From: Burkholderiaceae bacterium
GTDB lineage: Bacteria; Pseudomonadota; Gammaproteobacteria; Burkholderiales; Burkholderiaceae_C
NCBI GenBank assembly: GCA_030123545.1
Contig: CP126124.1
Span: forward strand, 806,001 to 870,000
DNA length: 64,000 nt
Reading direction: 5' to 3'
Under the pieces are notes generated by a model. The model ran no database searches, was not told the origin of the DNA, and saw nothing but the letters and a program-made list of their open reading frames with translations. The stretch's first letter is position 1. Each line of letters starts with the position of its first letter. The position numbers and the translations under genes are program-made. Shown here one piece after another: positions 27,343 through 36,250 of the stretch.

Positions 27343-28944
27343 ATGGCGACTTTGCAGACAGACGTTGTGGTGGTCGGTGGCGGGTTGGCCGGCATCGTCA
27401 CCGCGCTCGAGCTGCTGCGCGCCGGACAGCGCGTGACGCTGGTCGATCGCGACACGCCGGAGCGCCTGGGCGGTCTCGCGCTGTGGGCGTTCGGCGGCAT
27501 GGCGCTGGTCGGAACGCCGCTGCAGGCGCGCGCGGGAATTGCCGACACGCCGGAGCGTGCACTCGCCGACTGGATACGCTTCGGCGAGCTCGACCCTGGC
27601 GACACGTACCCGATGCAATGGGCGCGCCACTATGCCCTGCGTTCGCGTGCCGATGTCTACGACTGGCTGATCGCCGAGGGCGTGAAGTTCATGCCGGCAG
27701 TGAACTGGGTCGAACGCGGCATGAATGGCGACGGCAACAGCCTGCCGCGCTACCACATCGTCTGGGGCACCGCGCGCCATCTGACGCGTTGCATGATCGC
27801 CGCGCTGCGCGAGGCGGGCGCGGGTGGGCGCCTGACGTTGCTGCACCGGCATCGCGTGACCGCGCTGGACGACCGCGGTGGACAAGTCGCGGGCGCCGTC
27901 GTGAGTGACGAAACCACCGGTGCCGAGCTGCGGCTGCACGCGCCGGTGGTCGTGCTGGCGATGGGCGGCCTCAACGGCAGCCACGCCGAGGCGCGCGCGA
28001 ACTGGCCGACGGATCGCCCCATCCCCGCCGCGATGCTGAACGGCGCGCACCCGTTCGCCGACGGCCGGCTGCACCATCTCGCGGCTGAACTTGGCGCGCG
28101 CATCACCCATGCCGGAGAGATGTGGAACTACGCGGCCGGCATTCCGCATCCATACCCGCATTTCCCGGGGCACGGACTGTCGCTGATTCCGTGCAAATCG
28201 GCGCTGTGGCTCGACCACAAAGGCGAGCGCATCGGGCCCGAACCGCTGGTGACCGGCTTCGACACCCACTGGCTGTGCCAGCGCGTCGCCGCGCAGCACA
28301 AGCCGTGGACCTGGCATCTGCTGAACTGGCGCATCGCCATCAAAGAGTTCGCGATCTCCGGTGCCGAGCACAACCAGCGCATCCGTGACCGGCAGTTCCC
28401 GCAGTTCGCCCGGGAGACGCTGCTGGGCAACCAGCGCCTGGTGCGGCAGATGCAGCGGCAAAGCCCGCAGTTCCTGGTCGCCGATACGCTGCATGAACTT
28501 GCCGCGAAGATGAACCAGCTGACCTGTTCGCTCGACGTGAAACCCGAAGTCCTGCAAGCCACGGCCGATGCGTTCGACGCGAACTTCGCGCATGGCACCA
28601 AGCTGCACAACGACGACCAGATCCGCCGCATCCTGCACGCGCGCCAGTGGGGGCCGGACAAACTGCGTACGGCCAGACCGGCGCCGCTGCAGATGCAGGG
28701 CGCCGGGCCGTTCATCGCAATCCAGACGCAGCTGATCACGCGCAAGAGCCTGGGCGGCCTCGCCACCGACCTGCAAAGCCGCGTGCTGGGCCCCGATGGG
28801 CAACCGATCGCCGGCCTGTACTGCGTCGGCGAGGCAGCGGGCTTCGGCGGCGGCGGCGCCTGCGGCCGCCGCTCGCTGGAAGGCACTTTTCTGCCCGGCT
28901 GCATCCTGACCGCGCGCGCGGCGGCGCGTTCGATCGGCAACTGA
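27343..28944 (+). CDS. FAD-binding dehydrogenase (COG3573/KstD-like)
   Basis: A 533-residue flavoprotein. The N-terminal dinucleotide fold is VVVVGGGLAGIVTALELLRA, followed by the acidic VDRD. The C-terminal FAD-closing motif is CVGEAAGFGGGGACGRRSLE. It belongs to the FAD_binding_2 superfamily (fumarate reductase / 3-ketosteroid dehydrogenase group) and most resembles predicted oxidoreductases of the COG3573 type. It sits between ggt and a ThDP enzyme with short gaps on both sides, so the three may form one unit. The substrate is not evident. Confidence 0.88.
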   Translation: MATLQTDVVVVGGGLAGIVTALELLRAGQRVTLVDRDTPERLGGLALWAFGGMALVGTPLQARAGIADTPERALADWIRFGELDPGDTYPMQWARHYALRSRADVYDWLIAEGVKFMPAVNWVERGMNGDGNSLPRYHIVWGTARHLTRCMIAALREAGAGGRLTLLHRHRVTALDDRGGQVAGAVVSDETTGAELRLHAPVVVLAMGGLNGSHAEARANWPTDRPIPAAMLNGAHPFADGRLHHLAAELGARITHAGEMWNYAAGIPHPYPHFPGHGLSLIPCKSALWLDHKGERIGPEPLVTGFDTHWLCQRVAAQHKPWTWHLLNWRIAIKEFAISGAEHNQRIRDRQFPQFARETLLGNQRLVRQMQRQSPQFLVADTLHELAAKMNQLTCSLDVKPEVLQATADAFDANFAHGTKLHNDDQIRRILHARQWGPDKLRTARPAPLQMQGAGPFIAIQTQLITRKSLGGLATDLQSRVLGPDGQPIAGLYCVGEAAGFGGGGACGRRSLEGTFLPGCILTARAAARSIGN

Positions 28945-28970
28945 ATGCACTTCGTCCAAGGAGCCTCACC

Positions 28971-30626
28971 ATGAATGGCGCGCAAGCCCTGCTGAAGACC
29001 CTGGTCGATGCGGGCGTCGAGGTCTGCTTCACGAATCCCGGCACCAGCGAAATGCACTTCGTCGCCGCGCTCGACGGCGAGCCGCGGATGCGTGCGGTGC
29101 TGACGCTGTTCGAGGGCGTGGCCACCGGCGCGGCCGACGGCTACGCGCGCATGGCGGGCAAGCCCGCCGCGACACTGCTGCACCTGGGCTGCGGCCTGGG
29201 CAACGGGCTGGCGAACCTGCACAACGCGCGCAAGGGCAAGGTGCCGATCGTCAACATCGTCGGCGACCATGCGACCTTCCATGTGAAGTACGACGCGCAG
29301 CTGCAGTCGGACATAGAAACGGTCGCGCGCAACGTCTCGCCCGGCTTCGTGCGCACCGCGCAGAGCAGCACCGAGCTGTGCCGGGACGCGGTGGACGCGG
29401 TTCACGCCGCGCGCGGCCTGCCGGGCCAGGTCGCGACGCTGATCCTGCCGGCCGACGTGTCCTGGGGCGAGGGCGGCGTGCCCTGCGCGTCGTCGCCGAC
29501 CGCCGCACCGCTGGCGGCTGACGACGCCACCGTGCAGGCGATCGCGCAGGCCATTCGATCCGGCGGGAAGGCGGCGCTGCTGCTGGGCGGCAACGCGTTG
29601 CGCGAACGCGGCCTGCGGGCGGCCGCGCGCATCGCGACGCACACCGGCGTGAATTTGTTCGCCGAGGTGTTTCCGACGCGTATCGAGCGCGGCGCCGGGC
29701 TGCCGGCGGTGGAGCGCATCGCCTACCTGGCCGAACTCGCCGGCGTGCAGCTGGCGGACGTTCGGCAGCTGATCCTGGTCGATGCGAAGGCGCCGGTGTC
29801 GTTCTTCGCGTATCCGGGCAAGAACAGCGATCTGGTGCCCGCGGGCTGCACCGTGCACACGCTGGCGAGTCCGGCGCAGGACGCCGCGGCCAGCCTGGAG
29901 CAGCTCGTCGCCGCGCTCGGCGCCGCGCAGGCCGAGCCGCCGCTGCAGGCCGCGCAGCGCCCCGGCCGCCCGCGCGGGCCGCTGACCGCGCCCAAGGTCT
30001 GCAAGGCGGTCGGCCACCTGCTGCCCGAGCACACGATCCTGATCGACGAGGCGATCACGTCGGGCCTGATGCTGGGCGTGATGACCGCAGGCTGTCCGCG
30101 CCACGACCTGCTGACGCTCACCGGCGGCGCGATCGGCCAGGGTCTGCCGAATGCGGTCGGCGCCGCGGTCGCCTGCCCGGAGCGCCCGGTGGTCGCGCTG
30201 GTCGGCGACGGCTCGGCGATGTACACGGTGCAGGCGCTGTGGACGATGGCGCGCGAGCAGCTGAACGTCACCGTGATCGTGTTCAACAACGCGTCCTATT
30301 CGGTGCTGAACGTCGAACTGGAACGCGTCGGGGCCGGCGAAGGCGGACCGAAGGCGAGGGCGCAGCTCGACTTGCATGGCCCGGTGCTGGACTTCGCCCG
30401 GCTCGCGCAGGGGCTGGGCGTGCACGCGGTGCGCGCCAGCACCGCCGAGGGCTTTTGCGAGGCGCTGGAATACGCGCTGGCGCAACCGGGGCCGCACCTG
30501 ATCGAGGCGATGGTGCCCGAGTCGCTCAGTGGTGCGAAGCGCCGGATGCTGCCGTGGATGCTGCGCTCGCTGCCGAGCCTGCCGCAGCCGGTGGCGCGCG
30601 CGCTCAAGCGCAGGATCGCGCCGTAA
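28971..30626 (+). CDS. ThDP-dependent enzyme, acetolactate synthase / benzoylformate decarboxylase-like
   Basis: A 551-residue ThDP enzyme. The catalytic Glu is in TLFEGVATGAADGYARMAGK (residues ~43-62), and the ThDP/Mg motif is VGDGSAMYTVQALWTMAREQ to VFNNASYSVLN. Annotation pipelines often call such proteins acetolactate synthase large subunit, but there is no regulatory subunit gene nearby. The PGTSEMHFV start also resembles MdlC-type decarboxylases of 2-oxo acids. GGAG is placed before ATG 28971. It is convergent with the next gene, with only three bases between the stops. Confidence 0.88.
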   Translation: MNGAQALLKTLVDAGVEVCFTNPGTSEMHFVAALDGEPRMRAVLTLFEGVATGAADGYARMAGKPAATLLHLGCGLGNGLANLHNARKGKVPIVNIVGDHATFHVKYDAQLQSDIETVARNVSPGFVRTAQSSTELCRDAVDAVHAARGLPGQVATLILPADVSWGEGGVPCASSPTAAPLAADDATVQAIAQAIRSGGKAALLLGGNALRERGLRAAARIATHTGVNLFAEVFPTRIERGAGLPAVERIAYLAELAGVQLADVRQLILVDAKAPVSFFAYPGKNSDLVPAGCTVHTLASPAQDAAASLEQLVAALGAAQAEPPLQAAQRPGRPRGPLTAPKVCKAVGHLLPEHTILIDEAITSGLMLGVMTAGCPRHDLLTLTGGAIGQGLPNAVGAAVACPERPVVALVGDGSAMYTVQALWTMAREQLNVTVIVFNNASYSVLNVELERVGAGEGGPKARAQLDLHGPVLDFARLAQGLGVHAVRASTAEGFCEALEYALAQPGPHLIEAMVPESLSGAKRRMLPWMLRSLPSLPQPVARALKRRIAP

Positions 30627-30629
30627 CCT

Positions 30630-31856
30630 CTATTCGGTGAACAGCCGCAAGAGCCCGCGGGCGCTGAACAGATCGCCCGGGTTGCGGGTTTCGTCGAGCA
30701 CGCCGGCCATTCGTGCGCGCAGGCCGGCGCTGCGCTTTGCGCGCCAGATCACCAGATCCGCCAGCCACGGGTAGCGGTTCGCGCGGTTCGCCTGCGCGTA
30801 CAGCGTGAAACGCGGCTTCAGGGCCTGCACCCGCGCCTCGTAGTCGGCGCGCACTGCGGCATCACCCTCCGCGCCCGATTCGAGCAGCGCCTGCGCGGCC
30901 AGCATGCCGGTCTCCAGCGCCTTGCCTATGCCCTCGCCGGTGAACGAGTAGGTGCTTCCTGCCGCCTCGCCGGTGACAAGGAGGCCGGGGCGCGACAGCC
31001 GCGCGCCGGTGAGCGTGCAGCGCAACGGCGCGCCGCGCAGCGGCCCCAGCAGCCGGCCGTGCAGCGCCAACTCGCGCGCGCCTGGGTGGATGCGGGTGAA
31101 CTGCTCGTACACCTGGCGCAGGTTCGGCTCGTGCGCGCCGCGCCGTCCGCCGCCACGTCCGCCGCGGTCCACCGTGCCGACGCCGATGTTGAACACCCCG
31201 CCCGGGCACGGAAAGATCCAGCCGTAGCCGGACGCCAGCACCCGGTGCCAGACGACTTCGAGCCGGTCCAGCCCGTCGATGTGGCCCGGATATTCGACAT
31301 AGCCACGCAGCGCGACGCCGCTCGGCTGCTGGCGCAGCGCCATGCCGGCGGCGAGCAGCGCCTGCGGCACCGCGCCGGTCGCGAGCACGGTCCAGCGCGC
31401 GCGCAAGGCACGCTGCGCGTCGCCCTGCTGCAGCGTCGCGCCGACCACCGCACCGTTTTCTTCCAGCGGCGCTCGGTAGCGCAGCGGCGCGAACATGCGC
31501 GCGCCGGCCGTGACCGCCGCATTGCAGACGATTTCGTCGAGCCGGCGCCGCGGCAACACCGCGGCGGTCGCCGGCACGTCGATATGGCTGCCGCGCGGGC
31601 CGATGCAGCGCACCCAGTGCGCAGCCTGCGCTTCGGCGCGCACTGCATCGGCGAGCCCGAGCCGCGCCAGCGCCTGGTGCGCGTCCGGAATCAGTCCATC
31701 GCCGCAGATCTTGTCGCGCGGGAACGCATGCTGATCGACCAGCACCACGTCCAGCCCGCCGCGCGCGAGTCGTTGCGCGGCCGCGCTGCCGGCCGGGCCG
31801 GCGCCGACAACGAGCACGTCGCAGGCGGCGGGAAGTTGGGCCAGGTCGAGGTTCAT
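30630..31856 (-). CDS. Geranylgeranyl-reductase-like FAD-dependent oxidoreductase
   Basis: A 408-residue flavoprotein of the geranylgeranyl reductase/PHBH-like superfamily. The FAD fold is VLVVGAGPAGSAAAQRLARG, with PRDKICGDGLIPDAHQALAR near residue 46 and GEAAGSTYSFTGEGIGKALE near 310. FPRDKxCGD and TGEGI are typical of the group that reduces isoprenoid double bonds or modifies prenyl lipids and quinones. No membrane segment is seen. It stands alone on the minus strand; its partner pathway is not visible here. Confidence 0.88.
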   Translation of the reverse strand: MNLDLAQLPAACDVLVVGAGPAGSAAAQRLARGGLDVVLVDQHAFPRDKICGDGLIPDAHQALARLGLADAVRAEAQAAHWVRCIGPRGSHIDVPATAAVLPRRRLDEIVCNAAVTAGARMFAPLRYRAPLEENGAVVGATLQQGDAQRALRARWTVLATGAVPQALLAAGMALRQQPSGVALRGYVEYPGHIDGLDRLEVVWHRVLASGYGWIFPCPGGVFNIGVGTVDRGGRGGGRRGAHEPNLRQVYEQFTRIHPGARELALHGRLLGPLRGAPLRCTLTGARLSRPGLLVTGEAAGSTYSFTGEGIGKALETGMLAAQALLESGAEGDAAVRADYEARVQALKPRFTLYAQANRANRYPWLADLVIWRAKRSAGLRARMAGVLDETRNPGDLFSARGLLRLFTE

Positions 31857-32003
31857 CGTCGGAGGAGGGCGCTGCGCGCCGCGACCGGCCAGGGAGCCGG
31901 CCGAGCCGGCATTCTAGAAGGCTGTCGCGCCGGAGTCAGCCTGCGCAGCGCGGATAATCGGGCGTCTCTCAAATCCCCGATTCGCCTTCAAAGGAAACGC
32001 ACC

Positions 32004-32171
32004 ATGGCCAGAAAAATCAGGACCGAAGCCGACGCCCGCGCGACGCCGCGCCCCAAGCCCGCGCAGGGCATTACGCTCACCACGGTGCGCGGACAAAAGC
32101 GCAGCCTGGAGCGCGGCGTCGCGACGAATCACAAGAAGAACCCGGGCAAGCGGCCGAAGTCCGGCGGTTGA
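32004..32171 (+). CDS. Small highly basic protein, function unknown
   Basis: 55 residues starting MARKIRTEADARATPRPKPA and ending HKKNPGKRPKSGG. It is rich in Lys, Arg, Pro and Thr, lacks Cys and Trp, and has no hydrophobic core, so it is probably disordered and could bind nucleic acid. An AAGGAAA ribosome site lies a few bases before ATG 32004, and a GGATAAT element about 45 bases upstream could be a -10. I know of no assigned function. It is convergent with icmF. Confidence 0.7.
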   Translation: MARKIRTEADARATPRPKPAQGITLTTVRGQKRSLERGVATNHKKNPGKRPKSGG

Positions 32172-32201
32172 CGAAGGGCTCGGCAGCACGCCAGCATTCC
32201 G

Positions 32202-32262
32202 ATGAGAATCAGGCGCAAGCCGTTGCCCGGCATTCGCTTTCTGCTATCACATTCGTAGCAGA
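32202..32262 (-). repeat. AT-rich dispersed repeat, copy R4
   Basis: GATGAGAATCAGGCGCAAGC, then a spacer, then TTTCTGCTATCACATTCG and GTAGCAG. It shares the order AATC-GC-AGCC ... GCTAT.A.A..CGTAGC with the copy inside pseG at 57851. It lies between the convergent stops of the small basic protein and icmF, where it could serve as a transcriptional boundary. Confidence 0.55.
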
Positions 32263-32279
32263 ACCGCTTCGGCGCCGCG

Positions 32280-35200
32280 CTACATGCTGCGCCGGTACTG
32301 GCCGCCGACCTCGAACAGCGCGTTCGTGATCTGGCCCAGCGAGCAGCAGCGCACCGCGTCCATCAGCACCTCGAACACGTTGCGGTTCTCGATCACGGCG
32401 AGCTGAAGCCGGCGCAGCTGCGCCGGTGCGTCGGCTTCGTGACGACGGTGGAATTCGGCCAGCCTTTTCAGCTGGCTCTGCTTTTCCTCGGTCGTCGAAC
32501 GTGCCAGTTCGAGCTTGTCGTGCACCGCATCGCCGTGCGGATTGCGGAACGTGTTGACGCCGATGATCGGCAGTTCGCCGGTGTGCTTGAGCATCTCGTA
32601 GTGCAGGCTCTCGTCCTGGATGCGTCCGCGCTGGTAACCGGTCTCCATCGCGCCGAGCACGCCGCCGCGTTCCGCGATCCGCTCGAATTCGGCCAGCACC
32701 GCCTCCTCGACCAGCTCGGTCAGTTCCTCGATGATGAACGCGCCCTGGTTCGGGTTCTCGTTCTTCGCCAGGCCCCATTCGCGGTTGATGATCAGCTGGA
32801 TCGCCATCGCGCGGCGCACCGAATCCTCGGTCGGCGTCGTGATCGCCTCGTCGAACGCATTCGTGTGCAGGCTGTTGCAGTTGTCGTAGATCGCGATCAG
32901 CGCCTGCAGCGTGGTGCGGATGTCGTTGAACTGGATCTCCTGCGCGTGCAGGCTGCGCCCCGAGGTCTGGATGTGGTATTTGAGCTTCTGGCTTCGCTCA
33001 TTGGCGCCGTAGCGCTCCTTCATCGCGACCGCCCAGATGCGGCGCGCGACGCGGCCCATCACCGTGTACTCCGGGTCCATGCCGTTCGAGAAGAAGAACG
33101 ACAGGTTCGGCGCGAAGTCGTCGATGTGCATGCCGCGCGCCAGATACGCCTCGACGAAGGTGAAGCCGTTCGACAGCGTGAACGCGAGCTGGCTGATCGG
33201 GTTCGCGCCGGCCTCGGCGATGTGGTAGCCGCTGATCGACACCGAATAGAAGTTGCGCACGTTGTGGTGCACGAAGTATTCGGCGATGTCGCCCATGACC
33301 TTCAGTGAAAACTCGGTCGAGAAGATGCAGGTGTTCTGGCCCTGGTCTTCCTTCAGGATGTCGGCCTGCACCGTGCCGCGCACGTTCGCGAGCACCCATT
33401 CGCGAATCTTCGCGGTTTCGGTCTCGGTCGGCTCGCGCCCGTTGTCGGCCTTGAACTTGTCCAGGTTCTGGTCGATCGCGGTGTTCATGAACATCGCGAG
33501 AATCGTCGGCGCCGGGCCGTTGATCGTCATGCTGACCGAGGTGCTCGGGCTGCACAGGTCGAACCCCGAATACAGCACCTTCATGTCGTCGAGCGTCGCG
33601 ATCGACACGCCCGAATTGCCGACCTTGCCGTAGATGTCGGGGCGTGGGTCCGGGTCGCTGCCGTACAGCGTCACGCTGTCGAACGCGGTCGACAATCGTT
33701 TCGCCGGCATGCCTTCCGACAGCAGCTTGAAGCGCTTGTTCGTGCGGAACGCGTCGCCCTCGCCGGCGAACATCCGGGTCGGGTCCTCGCCCTCGCGCTT
33801 GAACGCGAAGGTGCCGGCGGTGTACGGGTAGCTGCCGGGCACGTTGTCAAGCATCAGCCACTCGAGCACGTCGCCCGCGTCGTGGTAGCGCGGCAGCACG
33901 ACCTTGCGCACGGTCGTGCCGGACAGGCTCTTCGTCGTGAGCGCGGTGCGAATTTCCTTGTCGCGGATCTTCACCACGTACTCGTCGCCGGCGTACGCCT
34001 GCTGCATCAGAGGCCACTGCACGAGCAGCTTCTTCGCCGCGGCGTCCTGCCGCGCCTCGCGCTTTTCGGCGAGGTCGTTCGCCGCCTCGGCGGCCGGCGC
34101 GCGGTCCGGCTTGTCGACCTGCAGCATCGCGGCCGCGCCGCGCAGCTGCTGGATTTCGCGCGCCAGTGCGGCTTGTTCGCGTGCGCGGCGCTTGTAGCCG
34201 CGCACCGTGTCGGCGATCTCGGCCAGGTAGCGCACCCGCGCCGCCGGCACCACCGGCGTCTGGTTCGTGCTGTGCCGCACCTCAACCCGTGGCAAGGTGG
34301 ACTTGGCCGCGGGCAGCCCGAGTTCGACCAGCCGCGGCAGCAGCGCCTGGTACAGCGCGGTCACGCCGTCGTCGTGAAAGCGGCTGGCCATCGTGCCGAA
34401 TACCGGCATGTCGCCCCGCGACTGCTTGAACGCCTCGCGGTTGCGCTGCACCTGCTTGGCCACGTCGCGCAGTGCGTCCATCGCGCCCTTGCGGTCGAAC
34501 TTGTTGATCGCGACGAACTCGGCGAAGTCCAGCATGTCGATCTTCTCGAGCTGGCTCGCCGCGCCGAACTCGGGCGTCATCACGTACAGCGGCACGTCCA
34601 CATGCTTGACGATTGCCGCATCGCCCTGGCCTATGCCCGAGGTCTCGACGATCACGAGGTCGAAGTCCGCGCATTTGGCCGCGGCGATCACGTCGGGCAG
34701 CGCGGCGCTGATCTCCGAGCCGGCCTCGCGCGTCGCCAGGCTGCGCAGATAGACGCGCGGGCCGTTGCTCCACGGCGCAATCGCGTTCATCCGGATGCGG
34801 TCGCCGAGCAGCGCGCCGCCGCTCTTGCGCCGGCTCGGATCGATCGAGATCACCGCCACGTGCAGGCTGTCGCCCCGATCGAGCCGCAGGCGTCGGATCA
34901 ACTCGTCGCTCAGGCTGGACTTGCCGGCGCCGCCGGTGCCGGTGATGCCGAGCACCGGCACCTTGCGCGCCGCGGCCTCCTTGCGCAGCGCCTGCACGAG
35001 GCCCGTCGGCTTCGCGCCGGCCGGAGTCGCTTCCAGCGCGGTGATCAGCTGCGCGAGCGCGCGCCAGGCGCGGTCGCCATGGCCCTGGATCGCGCGCAGC
35101 TCCTTCGGTGCAAAGCCCGACAGGTCGCGGTCGCACCGCATCAGCATCTCGCCGATCATGCCGGCCAGGCCCATGCGCTGGCCGTCCTCGGGGCTGTAGA

Positions 35201-35582
35201 TGCGCGCGACGCCGTAGTCCTGCAGTTCGCGAATCTCGGGCGGCACGATCACGCCGCCGCCGCCGCCGAACACCTGGATCTGCTCGCCGCCGCGCGCCTT
35301 CAGCAGGTCGACCATGTACTTGAAGTATTCGAGATGGCCGCCCTGGTAGCTGCTGACCGCGATGCCCTGCACGTCTTCCTGCAGCGCGGCGGTCACGATC
35401 TCGTCGACGGAGCGGTTGTGGCCGAGATGGATCACCTCGGCGCCCATGCCCTGCAGGATGCGGCGCATGATGTTGATCGCCGCGTCGTGCCCGTCGAACA
35501 GGCTGGCGGCGGTGACGAAGCGCACCTTGTTGGTCGGGTGGTAGCTGGCGAGAGCCTGGTACTCGGCGGACAGGTCGGTCAT
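32280..35582 (-). CDS. icmF: Fused isobutyryl-CoA mutase IcmF
   Basis: A 1100-residue B12 enzyme with three parts: an N-terminal cobalamin-binding domain (FDGHDAAINIMRRIL with the base-off His, GGHLEYFKY, FGGGGGVIVPPEI), a MeaB-like G-protein chaperone (P-loop GTGGAGKSS near residue 220), and a C-terminal mutase TIM barrel (GSYPYTAGTFAFKREGEDPT, NGPAPTILAMFMNTA). IcmF interconverts isobutyryl-CoA and n-butyryl-CoA and, in relatives, pivalyl- and isovaleryl-CoA, using adenosylcobalamin and GTP. Length and domain order match known IcmF (about 1090). It is transcribed from a promoter with a perfect palindrome in its spacer at 35688-35711. Confidence 0.95.
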   Translation of the reverse strand: MTDLSAEYQALASYHPTNKVRFVTAASLFDGHDAAINIMRRILQGMGAEVIHLGHNRSVDEIVTAALQEDVQGIAVSSYQGGHLEYFKYMVDLLKARGGEQIQVFGGGGGVIVPPEIRELQDYGVARIYSPEDGQRMGLAGMIGEMLMRCDRDLSGFAPKELRAIQGHGDRAWRALAQLITALEATPAGAKPTGLVQALRKEAAARKVPVLGITGTGGAGKSSLSDELIRRLRLDRGDSLHVAVISIDPSRRKSGGALLGDRIRMNAIAPWSNGPRVYLRSLATREAGSEISAALPDVIAAAKCADFDLVIVETSGIGQGDAAIVKHVDVPLYVMTPEFGAASQLEKIDMLDFAEFVAINKFDRKGAMDALRDVAKQVQRNREAFKQSRGDMPVFGTMASRFHDDGVTALYQALLPRLVELGLPAAKSTLPRVEVRHSTNQTPVVPAARVRYLAEIADTVRGYKRRAREQAALAREIQQLRGAAAMLQVDKPDRAPAAEAANDLAEKREARQDAAAKKLLVQWPLMQQAYAGDEYVVKIRDKEIRTALTTKSLSGTTVRKVVLPRYHDAGDVLEWLMLDNVPGSYPYTAGTFAFKREGEDPTRMFAGEGDAFRTNKRFKLLSEGMPAKRLSTAFDSVTLYGSDPDPRPDIYGKVGNSGVSIATLDDMKVLYSGFDLCSPSTSVSMTINGPAPTILAMFMNTAIDQNLDKFKADNGREPTETETAKIREWVLANVRGTVQADILKEDQGQNTCIFSTEFSLKVMGDIAEYFVHHNVRNFYSVSISGYHIAEAGANPISQLAFTLSNGFTFVEAYLARGMHIDDFAPNLSFFFSNGMDPEYTVMGRVARRIWAVAMKERYGANERSQKLKYHIQTSGRSLHAQEIQFNDIRTTLQALIAIYDNCNSLHTNAFDEAITTPTEDSVRRAMAIQLIINREWGLAKNENPNQGAFIIEELTELVEEAVLAEFERIAERGGVLGAMETGYQRGRIQDESLHYEMLKHTGELPIIGVNTFRNPHGDAVHDKLELARSTTEEKQSQLKRLAEFHRRHEADAPAQLRRLQLAVIENRNVFEVLMDAVRCCSLGQITNALFEVGGQYRRSM

Positions 35583-35681
35583 GGTGTCTTGCGCGGGCGT
35601 GCGGCGAGGGTGAGAAACGGCAACGGAAGCGGGCGCATCGGCTGCAGGCCGCAGCGGCGCCGAGCAGCTTCGGGATGGCCG

Positions 35682-35710
35682 ATCGTAATTGACGTTTACG
35701 TAAACGTCAA
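35682..35710 (-). promoter_or_regulatory. Predicted sigma70-type promoter of icmF
   Basis: Reading the minus strand, TTGACG (35710-35705) and TACGAT (35687-35682) are separated by exactly 17 bases and point to icmF, whose start is about 100 bases downstream. The -35 is five of six to consensus and the -10 four of six. The spacer is filled by the arms of a 24-bp palindrome, so a bound regulator would sit between the two elements. Confidence 0.6.
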
Positions 35711-35711
35711 T
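35688..35711. promoter_or_regulatory. Perfect 24-bp palindromic operator upstream of icmF
   Basis: The half-site ATTGACGTTTAC is followed by its exact reverse complement GTAAACGTCAAT, with no mismatch. It overlaps the predicted icmF promoter and the last codons of the YeeE-type gene at 35707. From memory, the TTGACGTTTACGTAAACG-type pattern resembles sites of LiuR, a MerR-family regulator of branched-chain amino acid and acyl-CoA catabolism in proteobacteria. MerR-type operators characteristically lie between -35 and -10. The regulator gene is not in this window. Confidence 0.75.
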
Positions 35712-36195
35712 CAGAACCTGTGCTTGCCGGTGTCGGCACCGGCGCCGGACTCCGACTTGCGATGCGCGTCGCGGCCCACATGCCGAGCGCCAGCGCCGCG
35801 ACGAACACCAGGGTGCCCGCGCCGCCGGTCAGCGCCGAGGCCAGCGCCGGCCCGGGGCAGTAGCCGCCCAGTCCCCAGCCGACGCCGAACAGCGCCGCGC
35901 CCACCAGCAGACGGGCGTCGATGTCGCTGCGGGTCGGCAGCCGGAACCGGTCCGCGAGCCAGGGGCTGCGCCCCGGCCGCGGCGTGATCGCAAACGCGAG
36001 CAGCGACACCGCGACCGCGCCGCCCATCACGAACGCGAGGCTCGGATCCCAGCGGCCGAAGCGCGCCGGATCGATCAGCCCACCGACGTTCAGAAAGCCG
36101 ATCACGCGCGCCGGCTCGGTCATGCCCGACAGCACCAGGCCAACGGCAAACAATGCGCCGCTGACGAGCGCGAGCATCCATCGCATCTTGGTCAT
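35707..36195 (-). CDS. YeeE/YedE-type sulfur transporter, second half (DUF6691)
   Basis: A 162-residue membrane protein with about four transmembrane segments (MLALVSGALFAVGLVLSGM, LAFVMGGAVAVSLLAFAI, and a last segment near 125-145). The conserved Cys motif of the family is in GWGLGGYCPGPALASALTGG near residue 110. Two such half-size proteins together make the equivalent of full-length YeeE, a thiosulfate or sulfane-sulfur importer. GGGAGG precedes ATG 36195. The gene begins 16 bases after its partner's stop, and both are divergent from a persulfide dioxygenase-rhodanese gene. Confidence 0.9.
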   Translation of the reverse strand: MTKMRWMLALVSGALFAVGLVLSGMTEPARVIGFLNVGGLIDPARFGRWDPSLAFVMGGAVAVSLLAFAITPRPGRSPWLADRFRLPTRSDIDARLLVGAALFGVGWGLGGYCPGPALASALTGGAGTLVFVAALALGMWAATRIASRSPAPVPTPASTGSD

Positions 36196-36250
36196 TCAAG
36201 CCTCCCGCCCTTCAGCCGCGCGCCAGGTGTGCTATGAATACAGTAGTAAC
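36191..36250. repeat. Possible AT-rich dispersed repeat R8 at the YeeE gene junction
   Basis: GCTATGAATACAGTAGTAA at the right end matches GCTATTAAAACAATAGTAA of copy R2 at 15 of 19 positions, and the left part (GGTCATTCAAGCC ... CAGCC) keeps a similar order. If real, it supplies the last codons of one YeeE half and the ribosome site of the other. Weak, because it is the most diverged candidate. Confidence 0.35.

Noticed and set aside
25639..28959. 1106-codon open frame on the - strand
   Set aside because: It covers ggt and the FAD dehydrogenase in antisense; high GC leaves few stops. The sense genes have complete motifs.
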